This document shows, one piece after another, positions 44,184 to 54,075 of a stretch of DNA of 64,000 bases; positions within the stretch are counted from its first letter, which is position 1, and every line of letters starts with the position of its first letter. A program made the position numbers and the translations under genes. The notes beneath the pieces were generated by a model that was not told the DNA's origin, made no database searches, and saw only the letters and a program-made list of their open reading frames with translations. Source of the DNA: Limnospira fusiformis SAG 85.79 (GTDB lineage Bacteria; Cyanobacteriota; Cyanobacteriia; Cyanobacteriales; Microcoleaceae); contig NZ_CP051185.1 of the NCBI RefSeq assembly GCF_012516315.1, forward strand, positions 3,973,363-4,037,362, in the 5' to 3' direction.

Positions 44184-45332
44184 GTGTCGTTGAAGTATGC
44201 TCTGGTCCATGAATGGTTAACACCGAAAGCCACAGGGGGGTCAGAGTTAGTGGTGCGAGAAATTCTCAAGCATATTGATGCCCAAGTTTATGCGCTGATT
44301 GATTTTGAATCAAGTAATCCTGACAGTTATCTATATGGGCGAAAGATTGGGACCACATTTTTACAGGACTTTCCCTGGGCGAGAAATGGTGTACAGAAAT
44401 ATTTACCGCTATTACCGTTAGCGATCGAACAGTTGGACCTGCGGGAGTATGACGTAATATTATCTTCATCCCATGCTGTAGCCAAGGGAGTGATTACAAC
44501 GCCTCAACAAAGGCATATTTGCTATTGTCACACTCCTATGCGCTATGCTTGGGATCTCACCTTTGACTATCTCAGAGGTAGCTCTGTCGGCTCAGGAGTC
44601 CCCGGTATGTTAACCCGTGTGTTGCTGCACCAACTACGGCAATGGGATGTGATTTCAGCCAACCGGGTTGATTATTTTATTGCTAACTCTCAACATACAG
44701 CCCGGAGGATATGGCGATGTTACCGTCGTGAGGCGAAGGTAATTTATCCCCCAGTGGCGATGGACAATATGAAATTTCAGGCCCAAAAAGAAGATTTTTA
44801 TCTGACCGTTTGCCGTCTGGTGAGTTACAAGAAAATTTCCCTAATTGTCAAAGCCTTTAACGAATTGGGTTATCCGCTGGTAGTAATTGGCACAGGTCCC
44901 GAATGCGATCGCATCAAGAAAATTGCCAAAGATAATATCCAGCTTTTAGGTTGGCAAAGTGATCAGGCAGTAGGGGAATATATGTCCAAAGCCAAAGCAT
45001 TTGTCTATGCCGCCTGCGAAGACTTTGGAATGGCGATCGTAGAAGCCATGGCTTGCGGAACACCTGCGATCGCATTAGGAGTAGGAGGCGCGACAGAAAC
45101 CGTGCGAGATATTCGCAAATATCCCGACTCCGGGACAGGGTTATTATTTACGCCGCAAACAGAAACAGGTTTAATGGAGACAGTCCAAGTCTTTGAAAGT
45201 CTCAATGGGCAATTTCATCCTGAAATTATCCGAACTCATGCGAGTCAATTTGATCAAAGTCGGTTTCGGGAGGACTATCTTAATTTCGTAGATAAGTGTT
45301 TGAACACAATGGACTCCCAAAATTTCAGCTAA
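44184..45332 (+). CDS. GT4-family glycosyltransferase
   Basis: 382 residues, start GTG at 44184. The GT-B fold is indicated by an N-terminal HEWLTPKATGGSELVVREI segment (with the GG loop), ICYCHTPMRYAWD in the middle and the nucleotide-sugar motif EDFGMAIVEAMACGTPAIAL (E-x7-E) near residue 280. It is expected to add a sugar to a lipid-linked exopolysaccharide or O-antigen intermediate. It is followed 190 bases later by a sugar transferase on the same strand. Confidence 0.9.
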   Translation: MSLKYALVHEWLTPKATGGSELVVREILKHIDAQVYALIDFESSNPDSYLYGRKIGTTFLQDFPWARNGVQKYLPLLPLAIEQLDLREYDVILSSSHAVAKGVITTPQQRHICYCHTPMRYAWDLTFDYLRGSSVGSGVPGMLTRVLLHQLRQWDVISANRVDYFIANSQHTARRIWRCYRREAKVIYPPVAMDNMKFQAQKEDFYLTVCRLVSYKKISLIVKAFNELGYPLVVIGTGPECDRIKKIAKDNIQLLGWQSDQAVGEYMSKAKAFVYAACEDFGMAIVEAMACGTPAIALGVGGATETVRDIRKYPDSGTGLLFTPQTETGLMETVQVFESLNGQFHPEIIRTHASQFDQSRFREDYLNFVDKCLNTMDSQNFS

Positions 45333-45523
45333 AATGCCAAAGTATTTAAGAGAGCCAGAAAAGCTGAAAAGCCCTAATTTAGGTGGATTGTCCAGACTGG
45401 TTCCCCGGTGACGACCTGCCATCTGGGATCTTAGTATATGAGTACAAGATACTCAATCATCCTTATTGAGTGTCTCAAGGCTTTATGATCATGACTGTGT
45501 GTGGTGTGAATTGAAGGAGTAAG

Positions 45524-46261
45524 ATGACTGCCAATAGCCAACTTATCTTCGGTAGGGGACTTCGACGTGCATTTACAAGGCGTGGCTTTGTACCCTTAGT
45601 GCGTCCGCGTCAGCAACGAACCCTGTCTCTGGTACAGAGTCTGAACGGAGATTTTTTTAAGCGTTCATTTGACATTGTGTTTTCCCTATCGGTTCTGATT
45701 TTGTTTTCTCCGGTTTATTTGATACTGAGCTTGTTAATTGCCCTGAGTTCCCCTGGTAGCGTGTTTTACGTCCAGGAAAGAGTCGGCAAAAATCGCCAAC
45801 GGTTTGGTTGTATCAAATTCAGGACCATGGTTAGTAATGCAGATGAGATGCTGATGGAGATCATGGAAACCTCTCCTAATCTCCGCCAAGAGTTTCAGGA
45901 TACGTTTAAACTTAAACATGATCCTCGAATTACCTGGATAGGTAGATTCTTGCGTGTGACTAGCCTTGATGAGTTTCCCCAATTCTGGAATGTTCTCAAA
46001 GGTGATATGAGTGTAGTAGGCCCTAGACCCCTGGTAGCCGAGGAATTACATAAATATGGTCGTCACATGGATAAGGTTCTGACCATCAGACCGGGAATCA
46101 CTGGACTCTGGCAAGTCTCAGGACGCAATGATATTCCCTATCCTCGTCGAGTTCAGATTGATTTGCACTATGTTAATTTCAAGAATTTCTGGATTGACTT
46201 ATGGATCATTATCAAAACTATTGGTGTGGTAATTTTTCCCAAGGATAATGGTGCTTATTAA
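45524..46261 (+). CDS. Exopolysaccharide sugar transferase (WcaJ/undecaprenyl-phosphate type, short form)
   Basis: 245 residues. One membrane segment (DIVFSLSVLILFSPVYLILSLLIA, about 50-74) is followed by SPGSVFYVQERVGKNRQRF, KFRTMVSNADEM, DPRITWIGRFLRVTSLDEFPQFWNVLKGDMSVVGPRPL and PGITGLWQVSGRND. It transfers a hexose-1-phosphate to a polyprenyl phosphate to begin a polysaccharide unit. It lacks the STAS domain of its paralogue at 7047. A Shine-Dalgarno sequence AAGGAG lies 6 bases before the ATG. Confidence 0.93.
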   Translation: MTANSQLIFGRGLRRAFTRRGFVPLVRPRQQRTLSLVQSLNGDFFKRSFDIVFSLSVLILFSPVYLILSLLIALSSPGSVFYVQERVGKNRQRFGCIKFRTMVSNADEMLMEIMETSPNLRQEFQDTFKLKHDPRITWIGRFLRVTSLDEFPQFWNVLKGDMSVVGPRPLVAEELHKYGRHMDKVLTIRPGITGLWQVSGRNDIPYPRRVQIDLHYVNFKNFWIDLWIIIKTIGVVIFPKDNGAY

Positions 46262-46296
46262 CCTGGAGGGGTGAGTCATCAGAAATTATGTGTCCT

Positions 46297-46351
46297 ACCC
46301 GGTTTCTGAGTTAAGATATTTATGGTTCTTGTCTAAGTAACCGGGTTTTTT
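46297..46351 (+). terminator. Likely intrinsic terminator after the sugar transferase
   Basis: ACCCGGTT (46297-46304) and AACCGGGT (46339-46346) form the stem, and six T follow. The loop is long (about 34 bases) but may fold further. It would separate the polysaccharide genes from gmd. Confidence 0.6.
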
Positions 46352-46465
46352 ATAATGAGTGCCAGTGGCAAACTTGCCCCACTAGGGAATAATCATGAGG
46401 GTGCATAATAGAGTATAGACAACCGCCATGGGCGGGCTGATTCGTATGGAAAGGAAAATAGTCAG

Positions 46466-47494
46466 ATGTCAAACAGTAAACCAGCGTTAATCACAGGTAT
46501 CACAGGTCAAGATGGTTCATATCTGAGTGAGTTACTATTAGAAAAAGGCTACGAAGTTCACGGAATTATTCGTCGTAGTTCTAGTTTTAATACAGACCGC
46601 ATTGAACATATTTACAAAGACCCCCATAATCCTAATGCTCGGTTATTCTTACACTATGGGGATTTAACAGATGGTACTACTCTGCGTCGTATCTTAGAAG
46701 AGGTTAAGCCGGTAGAAATTTATAATTTGGGGGCTCAATCCCATGTGCGGGTCAGTTTTGACTGTCCAGAATATACTGTTGATACGGTGGGTTTAGGGGT
46801 ATTAAGACTATTAGAAGCTATTCGAGATTATCAGCAGCGCACAGGGATTCAGGTGCGGTTTTATCAAGCAGGTTCTTCGGAAATGTTTGGGAAAGTTCAG
46901 GAAATCCCCCAGAAAGAAACTACACCTTTTTACCCTCGTAGTCCCTATGCTTGTGCGAAGGTTTACGGACACTGGCAAACGGTTAATTATCGGGAATCTT
47001 ACGGTTTATTTGCCTGTAATGGTATCCTGTTTAATCATGAAAGTCCCCGCCGTGGTCCGACTTTTGTTACCCGCAAAATTACCCGCGCTGTAGCCAGGAT
47101 TGTGAAGGGAATGCAGAAGGAACTTTATCTGGGTAATCTGGATGCAAAACGGGACTGGGGTTATGCTAAGGATTATGTGCGGGGAATGTGGATGATGTTG
47201 CAACATGATCAACCGGATGATTATGTGTTGGCAACTAATGAAACTCATTCAATTCGCGAGTTTTTGGATGTGGCTTTTAATTATGTCAATTTGGATTGGC
47301 ATGATTATGTCAAATTTGATGAACGCTATTTACGCCCGGCTGAGGTAGAATTGCTGATTGGGGATTCGACTAAAGCCCAAAATGTCTTGGGTTGGAAGCC
47401 GTTAGTGTCTTTTGAGGAATTGGTAAAGCTGATGGTTGATAGTGACCTAACACTATTGGAAGAACCTCATGAAGAGGGAGACCATTTTGATTAA
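46466..47494 (+). CDS. gmd: GDP-mannose 4,6-dehydratase
   Basis: Converts GDP-mannose to GDP-4-keto-6-deoxymannose. The 342 residues show the extended SDR NAD(P)-binding motif [10 protein letters not shown] and the Gmd-specific [11 protein letters not shown]. The catalytic Tyr-x3-Lys is [12 protein letters not shown]. The NESPRRG-like [15 protein letters not shown] and [15 protein letters not shown] segments bind GDP. The product is used by the next gene, 28 bases downstream, to make GDP-L-fucose. Confidence 0.96.
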   Translation: MSNSKPALITGITGQDGSYLSELLLEKGYEVHGIIRRSSSFNTDRIEHIYKDPHNPNARLFLHYGDLTDGTTLRRILEEVKPVEIYNLGAQSHVRVSFDCPEYTVDTVGLGVLRLLEAIRDYQQRTGIQVRFYQAGSSEMFGKVQEIPQKETTPFYPRSPYACAKVYGHWQTVNYRESYGLFACNGILFNHESPRRGPTFVTRKITRAVARIVKGMQKELYLGNLDAKRDWGYAKDYVRGMWMMLQHDQPDDYVLATNETHSIREFLDVAFNYVNLDWHDYVKFDERYLRPAEVELLIGDSTKAQNVLGWKPLVSFEELVKLMVDSDLTLLEEPHEEGDHFD

Positions 47495-47522
47495 TTTTTA
47501 GACTAAATGACGGGTAAATAAC

Positions 47523-48470
47523 ATGAATACTCTGGATTTACAAGACCAACGGATTTTGGTTACGGGAGGGGCTGGTTTTCTGGGAAAACAGGTGATTGAC
47601 CAGCTTCTGAAGGCGGGGGCTAAATCTGAAAATATTTCCGTACCGCGATCGCATAATTGTGACCTGCGAAACTTAGAAGCCTGTCAACAAGTCGCTAAAG
47701 GTCAGGATATCATTATCCATTTGGCCGCCCATGTGGGGGGTATCGGCTTAAATCAGGTAAAACCCGCTGAGTTGTTCTACGATAACCTGATGATGGGGGC
47801 TCAGTTGATTCACTCAGCCTATCAAGTAGGGGTCAAGAAATTTGTCTGTGTGGGGACTATCTGCGCTTATCCTAAATTTACCCCGGTTCCCTTCCAGGAA
47901 GATGACTTATGGAATGGCTACCCAGAAGAAACTAATGCCCCCTATGGGATAGCCAAAAAGGCGCTATTGGTACAATTGGAAGCCTACCGACAGCAGTATG
48001 GGTTTAATGGGATTTACTTATTGCCGGTGAATCTCTATGGCCCAGAGGATAATTTTAACCCGAAAAGTTCCCATGTGATTCCGGCTTTGGTGCGTAAGGT
48101 CTATGAAGCACAACAACGGGGGGATAAACAGCTTCCGGTGTGGGGTGATGGTAGTCCTAGTCGGGAGTTTCTCTACTCGACTGATGCGGCGCGGGGAATT
48201 GTCATGGCTACCCAACATTATGACGAACCAGACCCGGTGAATTTGGGGACTAATTATGAAATTACTATTCGGGACCTGGTAGAGTTGATTTGTGAGTTGA
48301 TGGAGTTTCAGGGAGAAATTGTCTGGGAAACTGATAAGCCTAATGGTCAACCGCGCCGCTGTTTAGACACAAATCGCGCTAAGGAAAAGTTTGGGTTTGT
48401 GGCTGAGGTGGAGTTTCGCCAGGGTCTGAAAAATACTATTGACTGGTATCGACAAAATCCTGATCTGTGA
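47523..48470 (+). CDS. fcl: GDP-L-fucose synthase
   Basis: Epimerase-reductase that turns GDP-4-keto-6-deoxymannose into GDP-L-fucose. The 315 residues contain [12 protein letters not shown] and the active-site Tyr-x3-Lys [11 protein letters not shown]. The [20 protein letters not shown] and [18 protein letters not shown] blocks are conserved. Its stop overlaps the start of the next gene by 4 bases (GTGA). It is the second step of a fucose pathway that may supply the nearby exopolysaccharide genes. Confidence 0.95.
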   Translation: MNTLDLQDQRILVTGGAGFLGKQVIDQLLKAGAKSENISVPRSHNCDLRNLEACQQVAKGQDIIIHLAAHVGGIGLNQVKPAELFYDNLMMGAQLIHSAYQVGVKKFVCVGTICAYPKFTPVPFQEDDLWNGYPEETNAPYGIAKKALLVQLEAYRQQYGFNGIYLLPVNLYGPEDNFNPKSSHVIPALVRKVYEAQQRGDKQLPVWGDGSPSREFLYSTDAARGIVMATQHYDEPDPVNLGTNYEITIRDLVELICELMEFQGEIVWETDKPNGQPRRCLDTNRAKEKFGFVAEVEFRQGLKNTIDWYRQNPDL

Positions 48471-49027
48471 GTAAGTCTCAACTACGCCGCCGTTTGTTAA
48501 GCGATCGCCAATCTCTAGCCACGACTGTTTGGCGACAAAATAGCGATCGCATTACTGACCATCTACGCCGTTGGTGGCGATTTCAGCAAGCCAAGACTAT
48601 CTTGGCTTATTTTAGTTTTCGCCAAGAACCCGATTTGAGTCCTCTCTGGTATGTCTCCCCAGAAAAGGTCTGGGGGTTTCCTCGCTGTGTGGATGGGTCT
48701 TTGATTTGGCATCACTGGCGGCCGGAAAATGCCCGCCAAAGGGGGTCTTTTGGTTTAATGGAACCGGACCCCAGCTTACCGGTTTTGCAGCCGTCTCAGG
48801 TCGATTTAATCCTGGTTCCGTCCGTTTCCTGTGATGGCTGTGGCTATCGGTTAGGATATGGGGGAGGATTTTATGACCGGATGTTGAGTCGGTCTGAGTG
48901 GTCTAAAATTCCTACCGTGGGAATTGTGTTTGCGGCCGCCAGGGTGGATACTCTCCCTAGGGATAGTTGGGACCAGCCTTTGGCCGCGGTTTGTACTGAG
49001 GAGGGTATATGGGAGTTGTCAAAATAA
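48467..49027 (+). CDS. 5-formyltetrahydrofolate cyclo-ligase
   Basis: ATP-dependent enzyme that returns 5-formyl-THF to the folate pool. The 186 residues start at a GTG overlapping the fcl stop. The nucleotide-binding Lys/Arg-rich start ([14 protein letters not shown]) and the conserved [17 protein letters not shown] segment are present. Its 3' end overlaps the next gene by 19 bases in a different frame. Confidence 0.93.
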   Translation: MSKSQLRRRLLSDRQSLATTVWRQNSDRITDHLRRWWRFQQAKTILAYFSFRQEPDLSPLWYVSPEKVWGFPRCVDGSLIWHHWRPENARQRGSFGLMEPDPSLPVLQPSQVDLILVPSVSCDGCGYRLGYGGGFYDRMLSRSEWSKIPTVGIVFAAARVDTLPRDSWDQPLAAVCTEEGIWELSK

Positions 49028-49860
49028 CTTCTGGTGGCCGCGTAAATTATCGGGCGATCGCTACTTATATGGTACTCATTGCTATAGCGATCGCTATGCT
49101 ATTTCCCCTATTTTGGTTGGTGGGAACTGCCTTTAAATCCCCTACCGAAAACATCTTTCAGGTTCCCCCCCAGTTTATTCCTCGGGAACCTACTTTCGGG
49201 AATTTTGTCAGAGTTTGGCAAACTAATCCCTTTGGTCGCTATTTATTTAATAGTACCCTCGTCGCCGTTTTAACCGTCGGATTAAATCTGCTATTTTGTT
49301 CCTTGGCTGCCTATCCTTTGGCGCGATTAAACTTTTGGGGTCGCGATTTTCTCCTAAGTGCGATCGTTTCCACCATCATGATACCCTTTCAGATTGTCAT
49401 GATTCCCCTGTATATTCTAGCCGTACAGTTAGGATTAAGAAATACTTATTTAGGCATTATTTTTCCATCCTTAGCCTCAGCTTTTGGTATATTTCTATTG
49501 CGACAGGCATTTATGGGAGTTCCCAAAGAGTTAGAAGAAGCAGCCAGAATTGATGGCTGTTCAGAATTAGGCATTTGGTGGCATATTATGATACCCTCAG
49601 TCCGTCCCGCCTTAATGACTTTAGCCATTTTTGTCTTTATCGGGTCTTGGAGTGATTTTCTGTGGCCCTTAATTGTAGTCGATCGCCCAGAATATTATAC
49701 CATGCCTTTAGGGGTAGCAAATCTAGCCGGAACTTTCTCTCTCGATTGGCGGATAGTCGCCGCCGGTTCCGTCATTTCTATTGCCCCTGTGTTACTACTA
49801 TTTTTAATAGTACAACGGTATATTGTCCCTACAGATACAGCTACGGGGGTCAAAGGTTAA
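49009..49860 (+). CDS. Carbohydrate ABC transporter permease, MalG type
   Basis: 283 residues with six transmembrane segments. The first is AIATYMVLIAIAIAMLFPLFWLVGTAF (about 16-42). The EAA loop is EEAARIDGCSELGIWWHIMIPSVRPAL (about 185-210), which couples to the ATPase. It starts within the end of the folate ligase gene. The usual partners (binding protein, MalF-type permease) are not adjacent, so it is an orphan subunit that must pair with distant genes. Confidence 0.9.
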   Translation: MGVVKITSGGRVNYRAIATYMVLIAIAIAMLFPLFWLVGTAFKSPTENIFQVPPQFIPREPTFGNFVRVWQTNPFGRYLFNSTLVAVLTVGLNLLFCSLAAYPLARLNFWGRDFLLSAIVSTIMIPFQIVMIPLYILAVQLGLRNTYLGIIFPSLASAFGIFLLRQAFMGVPKELEEAARIDGCSELGIWWHIMIPSVRPALMTLAIFVFIGSWSDFLWPLIVVDRPEYYTMPLGVANLAGTFSLDWRIVAAGSVISIAPVLLLFLIVQRYIVPTDTATGVKG

Positions 49861-49862
49861 GG

Positions 49863-50438
49863 ATGAGGATTATTAATCTCAGTCCTAATAATCAACATCA
49901 TATCCACCAGGCGGCTACTTTATTAGTCGCAGAATTTCGGGAAAATTGGCCGAATGCTTGGCCGACTTATCAACGTGGTTTAGCCGAGGTTATGGAGTCT
50001 TTTGGCGACGGTAGAGTTAATCTGGTCGCCGTCGATGACCATGATAATATTCTAGGCTGGATTGGTGGGATTAGTCAATATCAAGGTCATGTTTGGGAAT
50101 TACATCCTTTGGTAGTCAGAAGGGATTATCAAGGGTTGGGAATAGGGCGAAAATTGGTCGCTCATTTAGAGGATTATGTGCGGTTACAAGGAGGCTTAAC
50201 TTTATGGTTGGGTACCGATGACGAAAATCATTTAACCTCCCTATCTGGTGTCGAATTATACCCCCACTGTTGGGAACATATTGCTAATATAAAAAATCAT
50301 GGTCGCCATCCCTATGAGTTTTATCATAAATGCGGTTTTGTGATTATGGGAGTAGTCCCCGATGCTAATGGTATCGGAAAACCTGATATTTTGATGGCTA
50401 AATCTTTGAGACTGGACAACCATTCTGAATCCAAATAA
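49863..50438 (+). CDS. GNAT acetyltransferase, AAC(6')-like
   Basis: 191 residues from the ATG at 49863, two bases after the permease stop. The acetyl-CoA loop is VVRRDYQGLGIGRKLVAHLE. The C-terminal block ELYPHCWEHIANIKN, then HPYEFYHKCGFVIMGVVPDANGIGKPDI, closely resembles what I know of AAC(6')-I aminoglycoside acetyltransferases. It may modify such compounds or another small amine; the biological substrate in a cyanobacterium is unknown. An upstream in-frame frame reaching 49662 lies within the permease gene and is not used. Confidence 0.83.
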   Translation: MRIINLSPNNQHHIHQAATLLVAEFRENWPNAWPTYQRGLAEVMESFGDGRVNLVAVDDHDNILGWIGGISQYQGHVWELHPLVVRRDYQGLGIGRKLVAHLEDYVRLQGGLTLWLGTDDENHLTSLSGVELYPHCWEHIANIKNHGRHPYEFYHKCGFVIMGVVPDANGIGKPDILMAKSLRLDNHSESK

Positions 50439-50444
50439 TTAATT

Positions 50445-50885
50445 ATGAATCATCCCACAACTAAGCATCCAAAAATTACCTCCTGTTATTGGGAAATTTC
50501 TCAACTACCTGGGTTAGATGCAGATAATATTAAACTCCTGAATAAATGTGGTATTCAAAACACCCAGCAACTTCTCGCGCGCGGGAGTAATAATGCTCAT
50601 AAAATCGCCTTATCCAACCAACTAGGTATCAACATCAGAAATATCAGTAAATGGGTAGCAATGTCCGACTTAGCCAGGGTTCCCAGTATTGGTTATCAAT
50701 ATTGTGGTGTCTTATTACATAGTGGCGTAAGTTCAGTCAATCAACTTTCTCAGATGTCTATTCAACAACTACATAAACAGATTTTACGGCTATATGTAGG
50801 AACCATTAAATCTCGCCAAATATGTCCATCTATTGATGTCATCCAAACCTGGATTAAACAATCTCAAAGATTGGGTAAAAATTAA
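50445..50885 (+). CDS. DUF4332 family protein
   Basis: 146 residues. It contains two helix-hairpin-helix-like repeats (ISQLPGLDADNIKLLNKCGIQNTQQLL and MSDLARVPSIGYQYCGVLLHSGVSSVNQL), the pattern of DUF4332. Such folds bind nucleic acid or act as protein adapters. The last ~20 residues (TWIKQSQRL) are helical. It lies 6 bases after the acetyltransferase gene, so it shares the operon. Function unknown. Confidence 0.83.
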   Translation: MNHPTTKHPKITSCYWEISQLPGLDADNIKLLNKCGIQNTQQLLARGSNNAHKIALSNQLGINIRNISKWVAMSDLARVPSIGYQYCGVLLHSGVSSVNQLSQMSIQQLHKQILRLYVGTIKSRQICPSIDVIQTWIKQSQRLGKN

Positions 50886-50999
50886 CATTCAAGCATCATC
50901 AAAAGATGTATAATATGGGTAGCGGAGATAATCACTTATTTCTCAATATTCGGGTTTATCAAAGCCGCCCAAATCTCAAATATATGACCAGATTAAATC

Positions 51000-51644
51000 A
51001 TGAATTTTTCCGAAGATTTGCGACAAAATGCACCAGCCACGGAAAGAAACCGTCAACCGATTTTAGAGGTATTAAAAAGGGTGTTACCCCCCACGGGAAC
51101 CGTCTTAGAAGTAGCCAGCGGCACAGGACAACACGCGGTTTTTTTTGCTCCCCGTCTCTCACCTAGGCGGTGGCTACCTTCCGACCCGCAACCTTTGTTA
51201 CAACAGAGTATTAAAGCATGGCAAACTCATTACCCTTCAGATAATCTCTACCCTCCCCTAGGGTTAGACGTAGAAGCTAACCCCTGGTCAGTCGAAGGGA
51301 ATAATTTACCTTTGGAATTATCGGAATTTCCCATCACTGCTATTGTAGCAATTAACCTGATTCATATCTCGCCTTGGTCGGCTTGTGAAGGGTTAATGGC
51401 GGGAAGCGATCGCATTTTGAAAACAGGGGGAATTTTATATCTCTATGGACCCTATAAAATCGGTGGAAAACACACCGCACCTAGTAACGCTTCCTTTGAT
51501 GAATATTTGCGAACTTCTAACCCCAAGTGGGGTGTCAGAAACCTTGATGATGTGGTAGAATTAGCCAAGGGTTATCACCTAGAATTGGTGGAAACCGTCC
51601 CCATGCCTGCCAATAATTTTTCCGTAGTTTTCAGGCGTTGTTAA
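51000..51644 (+). CDS. DUF938 family SAM-dependent methyltransferase-like protein
   Basis: 214 residues. MNFSEDLRQNAPATERNRQPILEVL followed by the SAM-binding loop VLEVASGTGQHAVFFA is typical of DUF938. Later segments ANPWSVEGNNLPLELS and LYLYGPYKIGGKHTAPSNASFDEYLR are conserved. The substrate is unknown. An unrelated frame starting at 50906 overlaps its start and is not used. Confidence 0.88.
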   Translation: MNFSEDLRQNAPATERNRQPILEVLKRVLPPTGTVLEVASGTGQHAVFFAPRLSPRRWLPSDPQPLLQQSIKAWQTHYPSDNLYPPLGLDVEANPWSVEGNNLPLELSEFPITAIVAINLIHISPWSACEGLMAGSDRILKTGGILYLYGPYKIGGKHTAPSNASFDEYLRTSNPKWGVRNLDDVVELAKGYHLELVETVPMPANNFSVVFRRC

Positions 51645-51705
51645 TCCTGATTTACTGAGGTCAAGTCGTCTAATTTTACGGTAAACTGCCTACCCCAACT
51701 CGCCA

Positions 51706-53502
51706 TTAAACCATAGCAAATAGTCGGAGTATAAACCGCCACCAACTGACTAGGAAATTTTCAGATTGACGGGAGGATGTTGGCTGCTGATAACCAGTGT
51801 AGTAGGGTGGTAGTTGGTCAGTCATGAGGGTGACACCATTACGGGTTTCTGCCACTCCAATAGGTATTGAACCGCCACTAAAAGTGAGAAACCCAACATT
51901 AGCATAACTCAGGGATGAATCAATGTTAATAAATCCGGGAATATCTGCAAATCTGCCATTTAAAATCAAGCCGCCTAATACTTCTGTTTTCCCGCCATTA
52001 ATGGTTTTAACCAAAGTCCCCTCATCTTCGGTTTTATATCCAAGAATCCACAGAGACCCGCCATCATTGGTAATCCTAGGACTATGTGTAATTTCCGGGT
52101 TAATTTGACGCATCCACACATTTTGATTAGTAAACACCCAGGGACCGCCGCCAACGTCTTCAATATAGACATCTCCGCCGTTTCCTTGGGTACTACTATA
52201 GCTATTGACAAGAGAACTAGAAATAATCAAAGTGCGATCGCTTTCATGTACAATAGAAATAGAAGCTGCCTCTACTCTTTCGATAATCACCGTCGGGGAT
52301 GTTCCTTGTCCAATTCTAATGACACCATCACCAACAATTCTAGCTTCCGTAGCAATTAACCGCTGTACATTACCCCTTAATTCCAAAGTGCCATTAACAT
52401 CCCAAACCCCATTAGGAAGATAAACAGTTTTCCCTCCCGAATCAATAGCAGCTTGTATCGCTTGTGTGTCATCAATACCATCATTAGGATTCCCCCCATA
52501 AGCCAGGGGACTTACCCACTCTGATAAATCATGCCAAGGCAATTCTGGGGTTTCTTTAATCGGCAGATTTAGCATAGTTTGGGGACTGTCAAAAAGACTC
52601 TGAAACTCTCCCCTAGCTATCCACTCCTTCACATAACCATCAGGTTGAGAAGCATTACCACGACCTTTATCATTCTGCCAAATTGCCTGTTGATATCCCG
52701 AAGTTCTCAATTGGCGAACATACATTGCTTTTTGGTTATGAATCGCTGGCAATTCCGAAGCAGAACCGAATCCAGTTAACACAGAATCAATCAGCGTAAA
52801 AACACTACCACCATCAGGCATATTCCAAATGGCTGTCACTTGATTGGTACTCTGTAAGCCTCGGACAAAAACATTTTGATTAAAATTTTTCCAGCCGTAC
52901 TGATTTTGGTTTTCTAGGGTAATATGTTCCAGGGTTTGACTGGCTGTAGGGTTCCAGGTTTGGATGCCGATATCAAATCCAACTACATGAATATCTTTAG
53001 CTAGTAGGGGCCCATTTTCATCGATGGAAAGGTTTAAGCCGATTCTCCCTTGACCATCTCTTGAGATGATTTTAACGTTGCGAATTGAACCCTGATTATT
53101 GGCAATAAAATCTATCCCATTAACGTTAGGATTACCGCGACCAATATCAACGGTCAGGTCTCGAATACTGTTCCGAAATCTTTGCGCTGGTGGGGAACCT
53201 GTCCAAATTACTGATGTATCTAAACCGGAGTTATCATCAAGTTTAATAATGGTTCCGTCACGGCTTTGACCTTGTAGAATGTTCCGTTTTTCGGTTCCCG
53301 CATATCTAATTTGACCGCTAACGTTATACACTCCATCAGGAAAGTAGAAAATATGATTTCCGGTTGGGTGGTCGTTTAATGCCTGTTGAATTGCCTCCGT
53401 GTCGTCCTTTCCATCGTTAGGAATAGCGCCATAGGTGGTCACGTCCACTACACCCGCATCTGTTGGAAAAACTATGGTCGCATAGACTAGAGGAATTAAC
53501 AT
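51706..53502 (-). CDS. Right-handed beta-helix protein with two pectate-lyase-superfamily repeats
   Basis: 598 residues. Two pectate-lyase-3-type starts are visible: VDVTTYGAIPNDGKDDTEAIQQAL near residue 18 and SPLAYGGNPNDGIDDTQAIQAAI near residue 325. Each is followed by YFPDGVYNV or YLPNGVWDV strands of a beta-helix. The first ~16 residues are hydrophobic (MLIPLVYATIVFPTDAG) and could be a short signal. A C-terminal hydrophobic stretch (FLVSWWRFILRLFAMV) may anchor it. It probably binds or modifies an extracellular polysaccharide; catalysis is not proven. Its location opposite the polysaccharide genes is suggestive. Confidence 0.83.
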   Translation of the reverse strand: MLIPLVYATIVFPTDAGVVDVTTYGAIPNDGKDDTEAIQQALNDHPTGNHIFYFPDGVYNVSGQIRYAGTEKRNILQGQSRDGTIIKLDDNSGLDTSVIWTGSPPAQRFRNSIRDLTVDIGRGNPNVNGIDFIANNQGSIRNVKIISRDGQGRIGLNLSIDENGPLLAKDIHVVGFDIGIQTWNPTASQTLEHITLENQNQYGWKNFNQNVFVRGLQSTNQVTAIWNMPDGGSVFTLIDSVLTGFGSASELPAIHNQKAMYVRQLRTSGYQQAIWQNDKGRGNASQPDGYVKEWIARGEFQSLFDSPQTMLNLPIKETPELPWHDLSEWVSPLAYGGNPNDGIDDTQAIQAAIDSGGKTVYLPNGVWDVNGTLELRGNVQRLIATEARIVGDGVIRIGQGTSPTVIIERVEAASISIVHESDRTLIISSSLVNSYSSTQGNGGDVYIEDVGGGPWVFTNQNVWMRQINPEITHSPRITNDGGSLWILGYKTEDEGTLVKTINGGKTEVLGGLILNGRFADIPGFINIDSSLSYANVGFLTFSGGSIPIGVAETRNGVTLMTDQLPPYYTGYQQPTSSRQSENFLVSWWRFILRLFAMV

Positions 53503-53758
53503 GATTTTGGTTTGGGGGAAAAGGGAAATCTTGGTATCAATTATAGATGGGTTGGGGGGTTGACAGGCGGCGGAAAATCATGGTAAGATATTGACATACT
53601 CTTATAGCATAATGGTAATCTGTTAACAAATTTTGAAATTGCGAATATCCCCATTATATAATATAGTAGCACGGGGGTCAGGAAAAAGCCACCCCACCCC
53701 ACCCCACTGAGGCGGGGCCGTTACAAAACTTAACATAATTCTAGCGAGAGGATGTAAA
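53503..53758. other. Gap with promoter of the beta-helix gene and ndhS terminator
   Basis: AT-rich between 53580 and 53670, with a CACCCCACCCC run at 53690-53707. A GC-rich hairpin followed by T on the minus strand is listed separately. No small gene recognised. Confidence 0.35.
53686..53722 (-). terminator. Probable terminator of ndhS
   Basis: On the minus strand GGCCCCGCC, a short TCA loop and GTGGGGTGGGGTGG can pair, followed by CTTTTT. The stem is imperfect because of the repeated GTGGG unit. Confidence 0.45.
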
Positions 53759-53953
53759 CTACTTACCTTTGCGTCCAGTGGTAGTGTCGATCGCCTCTAG
53801 TTCAGAGAGTTTAAAAGTGACTAATTTATCCCAATTTCCGCCTTCAAATAAAACGGCAGCTTTGCCGTCAGCGAGTCTTTGGACTTGTCCTTGAAACTCA
53901 TAGTAGGTATCATCAGCATTAATAACGCGAACGGCGGAACCTGGTAGAATCAT
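53759..53953 (-). CDS. ndhS: NAD(P)H-quinone oxidoreductase subunit S
   Basis: 64 residues from the ATG at 53953. The sequence [24 protein letters not shown], the [17 protein letters not shown] segment and the Lys-rich end match NdhS, the SH3-like subunit of cyanobacterial NDH-1 that binds ferredoxin. GAGGA lies about 10 bases before this ATG. The frame is open upstream to 54046 but the added 31 residues are atypical, so I reject the earlier start. It lies downstream of mrp on the same strand. Confidence 0.9.
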   Translation of the reverse strand: MILPGSAVRVINADDTYYEFQGQVQRLADGKAAVLFEGGNWDKLVTFKLSELEAIDTTTGRKGK

Positions 53954-54075
53954 GTGTTTATTATCCTCAAAAAGAATGGTGTAATTTCTCAGATACTGAG
54001 TGAGGTATGAGCAAGCCAGGCAGCCAGAGGAATTGATGAAGGTCAATTATCCCTGGTGCCGGGAAGGGAAGAGAG

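Noticed and set aside
50906..51166. 86-codon frame overlapping the DUF938 gene start
   Set aside because: It overlaps the well-supported methyltransferase in another frame and has no recognisable domain.
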